From Clostridioides difficile_A (GTDB lineage: Bacteria > Bacillota > Clostridia > Peptostreptococcales > Peptostreptococcaceae): a stretch of DNA of 64,000 nt. The position numbers were made by a program, and so were the translations under genes. The stretch spans positions 3,782,001 through 3,846,000 of the forward strand of contig OX246690.1 in assembly GCA_945909635.1 (NCBI GenBank), written 5' to 3'. The notes beneath the pieces were generated by a model that searched no databases, had not been told where the DNA came from, and saw only the letters and a program-made list of their open reading frames with translations. Of the stretch, positions 45,858 to 54,679 are shown piece after piece. Numbering within the stretch: position 1 is the stretch's first letter; every line of letters starts with the position of its first letter.

Positions 45858-47273
45858 GAAATTCCATTTGATTTTAATAGAAGAAGAATGAGTGTAGTAG
45901 TTAAAAATAAATTTGGAAAAACTCAGCTTATCACAAAAGGTGCTATTGAAGAAATGTTATCAATCTGTACTCATGTTGAGTATAAAGATGAGATTCAATT
46001 AATGACAGATGAAATATGTAAAGAAGTTATTGCAACAGTTTCTAAATACAATGATAAAGGTATGAGAGTTTTGGGAATTGCACAGAAAAACAATCCTTCA
46101 CCTATAGATGAATTTTCAGTTTCTGACGAAAGTAACATGGTTTTAATAGGTTATCTTGCATTCCTTGACCCACCAAAGGAAAGTACATCTAGTGCAGTAA
46201 AAGCTCTACTTAAAAATGGAGTTGATGTAAAGGTTCTAACTGGTGACAATGATGCAGTAACAAAGTGTATTTGTAAACAAGTAGGCATCAAAATTGAAAA
46301 TATCTTGCTTGGCTCAGATATAGAAGGCCTGGATGATAAAAATCTTGATAAAATGGTAGAACATACAAGTATATTTGCAAAGCTTTCTCCAGAACAAAAA
46401 TCTCGTATAGTTGAATCTCTTCGCAGAAATGGACATATTGTTGGATTTATGGGAGATGGTATAAATGATGCTGCTGCTATGAAGGCATCTGATGTTGGAA
46501 TATCTGTAGATACCGCAGTTGATATAGCTAAAGAATGTGCAAATATTATACTACTTGAAAAAGACCTTATGGTACTAGAGCAAGGTGCTATTGAAGGAAG
46601 AAAAACATATGCAAATATTATAAAATATATAAAGATGACTGCAAGTTCTAATTTTGGTAATATGTTCTCTGTATTAATAGCAAGTGCATTCTTGCCATTT
46701 TTACCAATGTTACCAATTCAACTCTTAATATTAAACTTAATTTATGATATTTCATGTATAACTATTCCATGGGATAATGTAGACGATGATTATCTAAAAA
46801 TTCCAAGAAAATGGGATTCATCATCTATAAGTAAATTTATGACTTGGATTGGTCCAACTAGTTCAGTCTTTGATATTACAACATATATACTAATGTATTT
46901 TGTAGTATGCCCAAATGTATTTGGTGGAAGTTTTCATAGCTTAGATACTATAGGTCAGCTTGGGTTTATATCTCTATTTCATGCTGGATGGTTTGTAGAA
47001 TCTTTATGGTCTCAGACATTAGTTATTCATATGATAAGAACTCCACACATCCCATTTATTAAAAGTCGAGCTTCATGGAAATTAACTCTTTTTACAACAA
47101 TGGGAATTGTGATTGGTACTATTATACCATATACATCTCTTGGTCATGCTATTGGTATGATGCCACTTCCAGGTATATATTTTATTGGATTGATTTTTAC
47201 TATTTTATCTTATATGGTTTTAGTAACTATATTAAAAAAAGTATTTGTAAAAAAATATGGAGAATTATTATAA
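45858..47273 (+). CDS. mgtA: Mg2+-transporting P-type ATPase MgtA, 3' exon
   Basis: The remaining 471 codons begin EIPFDFNRRRMSVVV, exactly continuing the nucleotide-binding domain, and contain the KGA motif, LTGDND, the hinge motif GDGINDAAAMKASDVGIS and the C-terminal membrane bundle M5-M10. Together with the 5' exon the protein has 895-896 residues, the normal MgtA length. An ATG at 45888 could only give an N-terminally truncated fragment without the phosphorylation site. Splicing of IStron 1 is therefore needed for function. Confidence 0.92.
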   Translation, partial: EIPFDFNRRRMSVVVKNKFGKTQLITKGAIEEMLSICTHVEYKDEIQLMTDEICKEVIATVSKYNDKGMRVLGIAQKNNPSPIDEFSVSDESNMVLIGYLAFLDPPKESTSSAVKALLKNGVDVKVLTGDNDAVTKCICKQVGIKIENILLGSDIEGLDDKNLDKMVEHTSIFAKLSPEQKSRIVESLRRNGHIVGFMGDGINDAAAMKASDVGISVDTAVDIAKECANIILLEKDLMVLEQGAIEGRKTYANIIKYIKMTASSNFGNMFSVLIASAFLPFLPMLPIQLLILNLIYDISCITIPWDNVDDDYLKIPRKWDSSSISKFMTWIGPTSSVFDITTYILMYFVVCPNVFGGSFHSLDTIGQLGFISLFHAGWFVESLWSQTLVIHMIRTPHIPFIKSRASWKLTLFTTMGIVIGTIIPYTSLGHAIGMMPLPGIYFIGLIFTILSYMVLVTILKKVFVKKYGELL

Positions 47274-47494
47274 TTAAAACTATCCTTCATCTTAATAATA
47301 TAAATTTTAATTTATTATGTTATCAAAGTGACTACATGAAAATAATTTTCTTGTTGACTATAACTATGTATTATGATAACATAACTTAAGTTATAATTAG
47401 TAAATTATATTTTAAATAAATAAGATGATACCAAAAGTACAAAGTACAGTTTAAATATAAATAAACTAGAATTAAGATTAGGATGTGAATAATT

Positions 47495-47590
47495 ATGATT
47501 TATATAGAATTAGTTAAACTTGTTAGAAAACTTAACTCTACACAAATGTATACGATGAAGCGTTGTGTAGAGGTTAATCTGGAGGCTTAG
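47495..47590 (+). CDS. 31-codon leader ORF upstream of the ABC-F gene
   Basis: ATG at 47495 follows AGGATGTG and opens 31 codons beginning MIYIELVKLVRKLNS and ending NLEA. The frame covers a strong hairpin (AACTCTACACAA at 47534-47545 with TTGTGTAGAGGTT at 47563-47575), so ribosome position would decide folding. Followed by more hairpins and two terminators before the ABC-F start. Such leaders precede drug-inducible ABC-F genes in other Firmicutes; expression here is inferred. Confidence 0.5.
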   Translation: MIYIELVKLVRKLNSTQMYTMKRCVEVNLEA

Positions 47591-47686
47591 AGCTTTCTAT
47601 CTTCGTCGGCAAATATAGGTTAGTATAGTTTTTTTAGCTATGCTTATTTAAAATCGCCTATTTGCCGATAGATATATAGATTTTCT

Positions 47687-47726
47687 GGTCATAGACAACA
47701 ATGCTTGTCTATGACCTTTTGTTTTT
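47687..47726 (+). terminator. First attenuator terminator ahead of the ABC-F gene
   Basis: GGTCATAGACAA and TTGTCTATGACC form a perfect 12-bp stem with a 6-base loop, followed by TTTTGTTTTT. Confidence 0.9.
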
Positions 47727-47728
47727 CC

Positions 47729-47775
47729 AAAAGCAGAGGTCGGCATTTTAGAATGCCTTTCCTCTGCTTTTTTTA
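47729..47775 (+). terminator. Second attenuator terminator ahead of the ABC-F gene
   Basis: AAAAGCAGAGG pairs with CCTCTGCTTTT, with an inner GGCATT/AATGCC hairpin, followed by TTTTT. Only about 40 bases before the ABC-F start codon. Confidence 0.85.
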
Positions 47776-47815
47776 TTTTCATAAATTTTTTAATAAAAGA
47801 AAAGGAGTTTGAATT

Positions 47816-49354
47816 ATGAGTTTATTAAAAGTAACTAATTTATCACAAGGTTTTATGGATAAGTCACTGTATGAGAAAGCTAACTTTGATTTATTCAAAG
47901 GTGAACATATTGGTATAGTTGGTCAAAATGGTGTAGGGAAAAGTACCTTAATCAAAATTTTATTAGGAGAAGTTATTCCAGATGAAGGAGAAATTAAATG
48001 GCAAACTAATATCAAAATTGGTCATCTAGACCAATATGCAGAAATTAATAGAGATACAACAATATCCCTCTATTTGCACTCTGCATTTGAAGAGCTTTAT
48101 AAAATAGAAAAAGAGATGAATTTGCTATATCAAGAGAGTGCTCTGTCTGGAAATGAACAACTACTAATTAAGGCATCAGAATATCAAGAACAACTAATAG
48201 CAAACAATTTCTACTCTGTAGACAATGAAGTTAACAAAATAGCAAATGGTCTTGGGTTAGATTCAATAGGAATGAATCGTGTAGTTGGAGAACTTAGTGG
48301 CGGGCAAAGAGCAAAAGTAATCTTGGCGAAACTACTACTTTCTAATCATGAAGTTTTATTATTAGATGAGCCAACAAACTTTTTAGATAAAGAACATGTT
48401 GAGTGGCTTTCAAGTTATTTAAATACATTTGCTGGAGCATTTATTGTAGTTTCCCATGATTTTGACTTTTTAGAGAAAATCTCTACAGGCATTCTTGATA
48501 TAGAATTTGGTATGATTAAGAAGTATCATGGAAAATACTCAGAGTTTCTTAAACAAAAATCGCATTTAAGAGAGGATTATATTAGAAGATATCAAGCACA
48601 ACAAAAGAAAATAGAAAAAGAAGAAACATTTATACGTAAAAATAAAGCTGGAGTAAATTCAAAAATTGCAAGAGGAAGACAAAAACAATTGGATAAAATA
48701 GAAAGAATAGCTCCTCCTAGCTTTGTAGGAAAACCAAATGTTCAATTTTCAGAGATTGAAATATCTGCTCAAAATGCTCTTACAGTTACCAATCTTGAAG
48801 TCGGCTACTACTATTCTTTGCTTCCAAAACTAAATTTCTCTGTTGATGGAGGTCAAAAAATAGTTATAACTGGATTTAATGGAATTGGTAAATCAACTTT
48901 GTTAAAGACATTAGTTAAAGATATTCCTTGTATCGCTGGAAGTTTTAAGTTTTCAGAACAAGTTAAAATTGGTTATTATGAACAAGATTTAAAATGGGAA
49001 AATCCTACTAAAACACCACTTCAAATAGTGGCAGATAAGTATCCAAAATTTAATACAAAAGAGATTAGACGTCACCTAGCTAAATGTGGAGTAAAAGAAG
49101 AGCATGTTTCAAGAAGTGTATCTACTCTAAGTGGTGGTGAACAATCTAAGGTTAAATTATGTTGTATGATGTTATCTCCTTGCAATTTTTTGATTCTAGA
49201 TGAACCAACCAACCATTTTGATGCAGAAACAAAGGATGCTTTACAAAATGCCTTGAAACAGTTTAAAGGAAGTATCATACTAGTATCCCATGAAGAAAAA
49301 TTTTATAAAGGTTGGATTGATAAGGTATTTAATATAGAAAAACAATTAATATAA
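47816..49354 (+). CDS. ABC-F family ATPase (ribosome-associated; possible antibiotic target protection)
   Basis: The 512-residue protein has two ABC domains without membrane segments. First ABC: Walker A GQNGVGKST near residue 36, signature LSGGQ, Walker B LLLDEPTNFLD; second: GFNGIGKST near 355, LSGGEQ, LILDEPTNHFD. The inter-domain linker (about 225-300) is rich in Lys/Arg and corresponds to the P-site tRNA interaction motif. ABC-F proteins act on the ribosome, several displacing lincosamide, pleuromutilin or streptogramin A drugs. The leader ORF plus tandem terminators upstream favour an inducible resistance role over a housekeeping one, but subfamily is not certain. Confidence 0.88.
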   Translation: MSLLKVTNLSQGFMDKSLYEKANFDLFKGEHIGIVGQNGVGKSTLIKILLGEVIPDEGEIKWQTNIKIGHLDQYAEINRDTTISLYLHSAFEELYKIEKEMNLLYQESALSGNEQLLIKASEYQEQLIANNFYSVDNEVNKIANGLGLDSIGMNRVVGELSGGQRAKVILAKLLLSNHEVLLLDEPTNFLDKEHVEWLSSYLNTFAGAFIVVSHDFDFLEKISTGILDIEFGMIKKYHGKYSEFLKQKSHLREDYIRRYQAQQKKIEKEETFIRKNKAGVNSKIARGRQKQLDKIERIAPPSFVGKPNVQFSEIEISAQNALTVTNLEVGYYYSLLPKLNFSVDGGQKIVITGFNGIGKSTLLKTLVKDIPCIAGSFKFSEQVKIGYYEQDLKWENPTKTPLQIVADKYPKFNTKEIRRHLAKCGVKEEHVSRSVSTLSGGEQSKVKLCCMMLSPCNFLILDEPTNHFDAETKDALQNALKQFKGSIILVSHEEKFYKGWIDKVFNIEKQLI

Positions 49355-49479
49355 ATCTATCTGTAATATTGTTTAATCAATACTTCAATACATGTATTAA
49401 TCTTTTGACTGACATTTCATTGCTAAGAAACTTAAAAAATAAGAATCTACTAGATTATAAAGTCTATTACTAGAATACA

Positions 49480-49519
49480 AATATTAATAGGCACTCATAA
49501 ATAAGTGCCTATTAATATT
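49480..49519. terminator. Perfect 16-bp bidirectional terminator
   Basis: AATATTAATAGGCACT (49480-49495) and AGTGCCTATTAATATT (49504-49519) are exact complements, lying between the convergent ABC-F and response regulator genes. Confidence 0.75.
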
Positions 49520-49529
49520 AAAATCCATT

Positions 49530-50243
49530 CTAATCAACTCTATTTACAAGTTTATATCCTAGACCTTTAACTGTTATAAGTATTTTAGGATTTGAAGGAT
49601 TATTTTCAATTTTTTCTCTTATATGACGTATATGTACCATAATTGTATTATCACAGATGCTACTATATGCCCCCCACACTTGTTCATATAATCTTTCTTT
49701 ACTTATAATTTTATTTACATTTTGAGCCATATAACTTAAAAGTTGATACTCTCTTCCAGTTAACTCAATTTCATTTCTATCTTTATAAACACGACTTCCT
49801 TCTGTATCTATAGTAATATTCCCTAACTTAATAAATACATCATCTGATGGTATAATGCTTTGGTATTGTTGTCTACGTAATTGAGCTTTAACTCGAAATA
49901 CAACCTCTCTTGGGCTAAATGGCTTCGTTATATAATCATCCCCACCACTACTAAGACCAAGTATTTTGTCAATATCATCATCTTTTGATGAAAGAAAAAG
50001 AATTGAACAGTATGAGAACTCCCTAATTTTTTTACACACTTCTATTCCATCCACATCTGGTAACATTATGTCAAGAATAATGACATCTGGGCATTCTGTC
50101 TTACATAAAGAAATAGCATCTAAACCATTGTAGACTTTAACAATATTTTTAAAACCATCATTTATAAGTACTTCTTCAATTAAACCTATTATATCTTTTT
50201 CATCATCCACGAGTAATATTTTTTTATTAAAGTATGTCTCCAT
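49530..50243 (-). CDS. Orphan OmpR/PhoB-family response regulator
   Basis: The 237-residue protein has a receiver domain with acidic pocket (DDEKD near residue 13), phospho-acceptor Asp in DVIILDIMLPDVDG (near 57) and TKPFSPREV (near 107), followed by a winged-helix domain (about 140-235) ending GLGYKL. No kinase gene is adjacent. AGGAGCG precedes the ATG. Regulators of this kind next to MATE and ABC exporters often sense cell-envelope stress, but no target is visible here. Confidence 0.9.
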   Translation of the reverse strand: METYFNKKILLVDDEKDIIGLIEEVLINDGFKNIVKVYNGLDAISLCKTECPDVIILDIMLPDVDGIEVCKKIREFSYCSILFLSSKDDDIDKILGLSSGGDDYITKPFSPREVVFRVKAQLRRQQYQSIIPSDDVFIKLGNITIDTEGSRVYKDRNEIELTGREYQLLSYMAQNVNKIISKERLYEQVWGAYSSICDNTIMVHIRHIREKIENNPSNPKILITVKGLGYKLVNRVD

Positions 50244-50583
50244 TTTAAAATCGCTCCTATAAAGAGTTCTTATTTTTTGTCTATTTCATCCCTCTCACTC
50301 CCTATGTTCTGCTTAAAGTATATTCAAATAATTAAATAAAATCAAGTATATATATCTATCGATTAATGAAAACTATTTACTATATGCATGTCAATGCATA
50401 TTTCACAGTATAATTCGATGTTTCATAAATATGTCAAATTAAAGAATATAGGATAAATGAGTAAAATATTGTATCATCCTACTATATATGAAAATTTTAT
50501 TTATAAATTCACCTTTTTCTGGACATGTCTAACCTACCTTGGGTTAGTAGAAAATTTATATTTATCCCTTTACACCATAACTT

Positions 50584-50766
50584 GAAATATTAGAAAAAAC
50601 AGATGTTTTTATTACTCATGGTGCTTTAAATAGTATTAAGGAATCTCTTTATTTTAGAGCTCCCATGGTAGTTAGGCTAAATGATATACAGTTAAAAAGA
50701 TATATGTTAACTATGATTATTCTTATATTTATATATAGTTATACCTATTCTTATATTTATATATAA
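50584..50766 (+). pseudogene. Remnant of a GT1/MGT-type glycosyltransferase
   Basis: A short plus-strand frame reads EKTDVFITHGALNSIKESLY then FRAPMV, which resembles the conserved C-terminal donor-site block of UDP-glycosyltransferases (DVFISHGG-N---E-L---VPMV). The preceding and following parts are absent or scrambled, and the frame runs into low-complexity sequence overlapping the end of the MATE gene. It is a relic. The remainder of 50244-50728 holds nothing recognisable. Confidence 0.5.
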
Positions 50767-52108
50767 AACTAACTGTTAAAAATAAGGTTAAAAGCTCAGC
50801 AATTGGCACTGCTAGCCAAATACCATATATATCAAATATATTTGGTAATATCAGCAAACCTATAGTTATAAAGCCAAACGTACGTAGAAAAGATAGTATT
50901 GCAGATATTTTTCCATTTGATAGTGCTGTAAACATAGATGATGTAAAAATATTGAATCCACAAAAAATGAAACTAAAAGAAAATATATAAAATCCAGACC
51001 TTGCAATCTTATAAACATTACTTCCTCTTTGAGAAAAAATCTCTACTAAACTTGGTGAACATATCATAGAAAACACAAACACCAATAAAGAAGCTATTGA
51101 GATAAATAACATACAAATTTTAAAAATGTATTTTAATTGTATATTATTTCTACTTCCATAATTATAGCTTATTATTGGAGCAACTCCCATTGAAAAACCT
51201 ATATAAATTGAGGTTAAGAGAAACTGAGAATAAATAATTATTGTAATAGCCGCAACTCCATCTTCACCAATCAACTTCATCATTATAATATTAAATAAAA
51301 AAGTGGTAACTGCTGTGGATAATTGACTTACCATTTCAGATGAGCCATTAAAACAAGTCTCAAGCAACACTTTCTTATCTATTTTAGGTATACAAAATCT
51401 AAGTGCCCCATTACTTTTTGAAAAGAAAACTAAACCTGCAATAGTAGGAATCAAATATCCTATACCAGTTGCAAGCGCTGCCCCACCAAGACCCATTTGT
51501 AATGGAACAATAAACACATAATCTAAAATTATATTAGTACACCCTGCACCTATTACTAACCATAATCCAAACTTTGGTTTTCCAGCTGTCACAAATAGAC
51601 TTTGAAATAATACTTGTAATATGTTGGCAAAAGCGAAAATCAAAATAATAAGAAGATATGCGCGACAATATTTAATCAAAATCTCACTTGCTCCTAACCA
51701 TATAATAATATAATCCATAAATACAAATCCAATGCCAGTAATTATCATCCCAAGTACAACTCCAGATAATACAATTAAAGTAAAAACCTTATTTGCTTCA
51801 TCAGTCTCACCGCTTCCCATCTTACGAGCTACTATAGCACTCCCCCCAGTAGCAAGCATCGTTCCAAGTCCAACTATAATATTAATAATAGGACAAACAA
51901 TATTAATTGCTGATAAAGCATTTGTATTAACAAATCTTGATACGAATATAGTATCAACAATTGTATATAATCCCATAAAAACCATCATAAAAATAGTGGG
52001 AAATGCAAATTTTAATAGAGAAAACAAATTAAATCTTTGTGCAAGTAAATTATCCTTCGCATGAAGATTATCTTGTTTCCGATTTTCTGAATAAGATATA
52101 TCACTCAT
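50729..52108 (-). CDS. MATE-family efflux transporter
   Basis: The 459-residue protein has 12 hydrophobic segments arranged as two homologous halves, with MATE motifs IVDTIFVSRFVN near residue 47, ATGGSAIVARKMGSG near 92, and in the second half GMSMGVAPIISYNYG-like SMGVAPIISYNYGS near 295. MATE proteins export drugs or metabolites using Na+ or H+ gradients. Upstream flank near the start has only a weak ribosome site, so the start is less certain. No adjacent regulator on the same strand. Confidence 0.9.
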   Translation of the reverse strand: MSDISYSENRKQDNLHAKDNLLAQRFNLFSLLKFAFPTIFMMVFMGLYTIVDTIFVSRFVNTNALSAINIVCPIINIIVGLGTMLATGGSAIVARKMGSGETDEANKVFTLIVLSGVVLGMIITGIGFVFMDYIIIWLGASEILIKYCRAYLLIILIFAFANILQVLFQSLFVTAGKPKFGLWLVIGAGCTNIILDYVFIVPLQMGLGGAALATGIGYLIPTIAGLVFFSKSNGALRFCIPKIDKKVLLETCFNGSSEMVSQLSTAVTTFLFNIIMMKLIGEDGVAAITIIIYSQFLLTSIYIGFSMGVAPIISYNYGSRNNIQLKYIFKICMLFISIASLLVFVFSMICSPSLVEIFSQRGSNVYKIARSGFYIFSFSFIFCGFNIFTSSMFTALSNGKISAILSFLRTFGFITIGLLILPNIFDIYGIWLAVPIAELLTLFLTVSFIYKYKNRYNYI

Positions 52109-52358
52109 TCAGGTCATTCTCTTGTGCATTACTTATATTTAAAATTATATCCAACCTATTAGACATTAAAGGACCTCCTTTCTCCATAAAGATTATATCT
52201 AATTACTTGGATAGATTTTTAATTAATCTTGCTATTATACGTTATCATAATATCTAAAAATAACTCCTTATCCTTTACTCCAAGCATTTTATGATTTTAA
52301 TCACTAACACTTGTTTTTATTGTTTAGTATCACATGAAACCTGTTTACTTATAAACAT

Positions 52359-52880
52359 TCATATAGTATCTTTTTTCAACTCTTTAGAAAATATATGTAT
52401 CAGTACTTCTTCAATAGCCGAGATACTTGCTACAACACAAATAATACTAGTAAGCAAACTTATGTTAACCAGATTATAAAATAAAGGTAAACAGAACAAC
52501 ATAAATCCAGATATTTTATTTCCATATGTGTGTAATATAAAAAATGTATTGTATTTATAAATTACTATAATTATTGATGTAATACGAATGATAGCAATTA
52601 CTACTACCCATAACACTATATACTTTGGTATATTTATTATGGGAAATATAATAACAGAGGTGGAAATTACAAAACATATATCTGCTATGCTATCAAGCCT
52701 TGAGCCAAATTCACTTGTTAGATTCATTCTTCTAGCTATATATCCATCTAAAAAGTCACTTAAGCCACAAACAATATAGATTATAAAAAATAAATTAGAG
52801 AATACTTCTGTTTTAAGTAATACTATTGATAAAATAACTCTAAATATAGTAATAATATTTGCTATATTTTTAATTCTCAT
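52359..52880 (-). CDS. CDP-alcohol phosphatidyltransferase family protein
   Basis: The 173-residue membrane enzyme has the full catalytic motif DG-x2-AR-x8-G-x3-D-x3-D (SDFLDGYIARRM through FGSRLDSIAD, near residues 42-70) and five to six hydrophobic segments. It condenses a CDP-diacylglycerol-type donor with an alcohol such as glycerol phosphate, serine or inositol. It lies 18 bases after the IStron-split ABC permease, as the likely last gene of that operon, suggesting a link between lipid modification and this transporter. A GTG one codon upstream (52883) is an alternative start. Confidence 0.85.
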   Translation of the reverse strand: MRIKNIANIITIFRVILSIVLLKTEVFSNLFFIIYIVCGLSDFLDGYIARRMNLTSEFGSRLDSIADICFVISTSVIIFPIINIPKYIVLWVVVIAIIRITSIIIVIYKYNTFFILHTYGNKISGFMLFCLPLFYNLVNISLLTSIICVVASISAIEEVLIHIFSKELKKDTI

Positions 52881-52901
52881 CACCTCAAAGCTGTAAAGTT
52901 A

Positions 52902-53226
52902 TTAACTACTTGCACTTTTATAATGCTTCATACCTAACTTCCAAAATCTCCACATAAATAATGTAAACAAGAATACAATTAAGATTGAATATATCAATCC
53001 ATTCATTGTTATTGTTCCTGACAAAATTTGAGTTGGAATTGTTGACATAATTCCATATGGTAAAATTAAATAGAATAATAATTTAAAAACACCTTCATAT
53101 ATTACTCCAGGAATTTTCATGTTCATTGGTAATAAATTATCTTCTAGTCTCATTATAGCAGAAGATGATATAACAAAAAATGAAACTGTTCGAAGTATAA
53201 TACCTACATCATAGAAAAGCAATGTC
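52902..53226 (-). CDS. ABC-2 family permease (second subunit), 3' exon
   Basis: After IStron 2 the frame resumes as (M)TLLFYDVGIILRTVSFF and runs 107 codons through three hydrophobic segments to the stop at 52902. Removing 53227-55137 fuses it in frame to the 5' exon (470 + 325 nt = 265 codons with stop) to give a 264-residue permease, the normal size for this class. An ATG-led frame from 53279 would translate IStron sequence and is not a real gene start. Confidence 0.88.
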
Positions 53227-53352
53227 CTGAACCTCCCATGACTAAAGTCACAGGGTTCCTGCTTCATAGAATTTTGCATACTAAAATATGTCTTACAAAC
53301 TCTCCACAGGCTATCCCCGTAGTTCCTACGGTTCTTACATAAGTTATCTATT
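53227..53352 (-). ncRNA. Right-end / omega-RNA scaffold region of IStron 2
   Basis: The 126 bases after the tnpB stop match the IStron 1 right end closely and keep its hairpins. The guide would be the exon bases beginning GACATTGCTTTTC at 53226 and running downward. Boundary inside tnpB unknown. Confidence 0.65.
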
Positions 53353-54453
53353 TTAAACTCTTATTAGTCTTAATCCTTCTTTTAGTATATTTATACTTGC
53401 ATTTATATCTCTATCATGAGTTACATTACAACAAGGACAAATCCATTCTCTTATATTTAAATTCTTCATTTCCTCGTTTTTGTACCCACATTTATTGCAT
53501 ATTTGTGAACTTGCAAAGAATTTACCTACCTTTACAATTTGTCTACCATACCAATTAGCCTTATATTCTAATTGACGAACAAACTCTGACCATGACACAT
53601 CAGAAATTAAGCGAGATAGTTTACGATTTCTAGTCATATTCTTTACTTGTAAATCTTCTATGCAAATAATATCATTCTCTCGTATTAATTTAGTAGATAG
53701 TTTTTGTAGAAAATCCTTCCTTTGATTAGCTATATGTTCTTGAAGTCTTGCAACTTTTAATCTTGCTTTATTTCTATTTAAACTACCAATTGTTTTTCTC
53801 GATAGTTCTCTTTGTAATTTAGCAAGTTTATTTAATGACTTCTTAAGATACTTAGGATTTTCTATAAAGTCTCCACAACTTGAGATACAAAATTCTTTAA
53901 TTCCTAAATCTAAACCTATCTGATTATTAGTATTTTCAAATGCTTTAATATCTATATCAGTACAACATAATGATACATAATATTTTCCACTTGGATCTTT
54001 GTATATAGTAGCATTAAGTATTCTTCCTTGAGGTACTTGTTTATCCCTTACTTTAACCATACCAAGTTTAGGTAATTTTATATATTGACTACAGTACATA
54101 ATATTTCCATTTGTAAAGTTAGTTCTATATGAAAATCTATTAGTTTTCTTTGATTTAAATTTAGGAAATCCTGCATTTTCTTTAAAGAATTTTTTATATG
54201 CGTTTTCTAAATCTTTTAAGGTGTTTTGTAGTGAAAATTTATCAGGTTCTTTAAGCCACTCTAATTCTTTTTTTAAATTGGTCAAATCAGAACTGCACTG
54301 TTTATAAGTAAAAGTTTCTTTATCACTTTCATAAACTTCTATTTTTTTAGCAAGATATTTATTATATACAAATCTACAACATCCAAAAGTTTTATTAATT
54401 AACTCTTGCTGTTTTTTATTTGGATACATTCTAAACTTATAAGCTTTTTCCAC
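53353..54453 (-). CDS. tnpB: TnpB RNA-guided nuclease of IStron 2
   Basis: The 366-residue IS605-family TnpB has the RuvC acidic residues (GLDLGIKEF, CIEDLQVKNM, HDRDINASINI) and C4 zinc finger intact. It differs from the IStron 1 copy at about 13-15 positions, for example GL-KW against EL-EW near residue 65 and LITV against LIRV at the C terminus, so the two elements are not recent identical copies. Start chosen at the GTG at 54453 behind GAGGTG, as in copy 1; the frame opens at 54462. It is expressed from the strand of the host gene. Confidence 0.95.
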   Translation of the reverse strand: MEKAYKFRMYPNKKQQELINKTFGCCRFVYNKYLAKKIEVYESDKETFTYKQCSSDLTNLKKELEWLKEPDKFSLQNTLKDLENAYKKFFKENAGFPKFKSKKTNRFSYRTNFTNGNIMYCSQYIKLPKLGMVKVRDKQVPQGRILNATIYKDPSGKYYVSLCCTDIDIKAFENTNNQIGLDLGIKEFCISSCGDFIENPKYLKKSLNKLAKLQRELSRKTIGSLNRNKARLKVARLQEHIANQRKDFLQKLSTKLIRENDIICIEDLQVKNMTRNRKLSRLISDVSWSEFVRQLEYKANWYGRQIVKVGKFFASSQICNKCGYKNEEMKNLNIREWICPCCNVTHDRDINASINILKEGLRLIRV

Positions 54454-54679
54454 TACTATCACCTCACTTTACTTGTTTTTTATGATTATGTTAATACTAG
54501 ATGTCCATATTTTACACACCATACTATATGGTATTGTACTAAATATACATATCTGAGCTACTTCAATTTTTACTCACCCATCCTAATATTAACAAGGTCA
54601 ATTTTTTTAAACAAGTATTTTAAAGGTTTTTATATTTATTTTTAAATAACATATGTAAGAACCGTAAGTCCTAACTTTT

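Noticed and set aside
42725..47273. mgtA as a frameshifted or insertion-inactivated pseudogene
   Set aside because: The insertion has group I intron features and exact removal restores the full conserved frame.
52902..53279. 125-codon gene beginning inside the IStron right end
   Set aside because: Its first 17 codons are IStron sequence; the rest is the 3' exon of the ABC permease.
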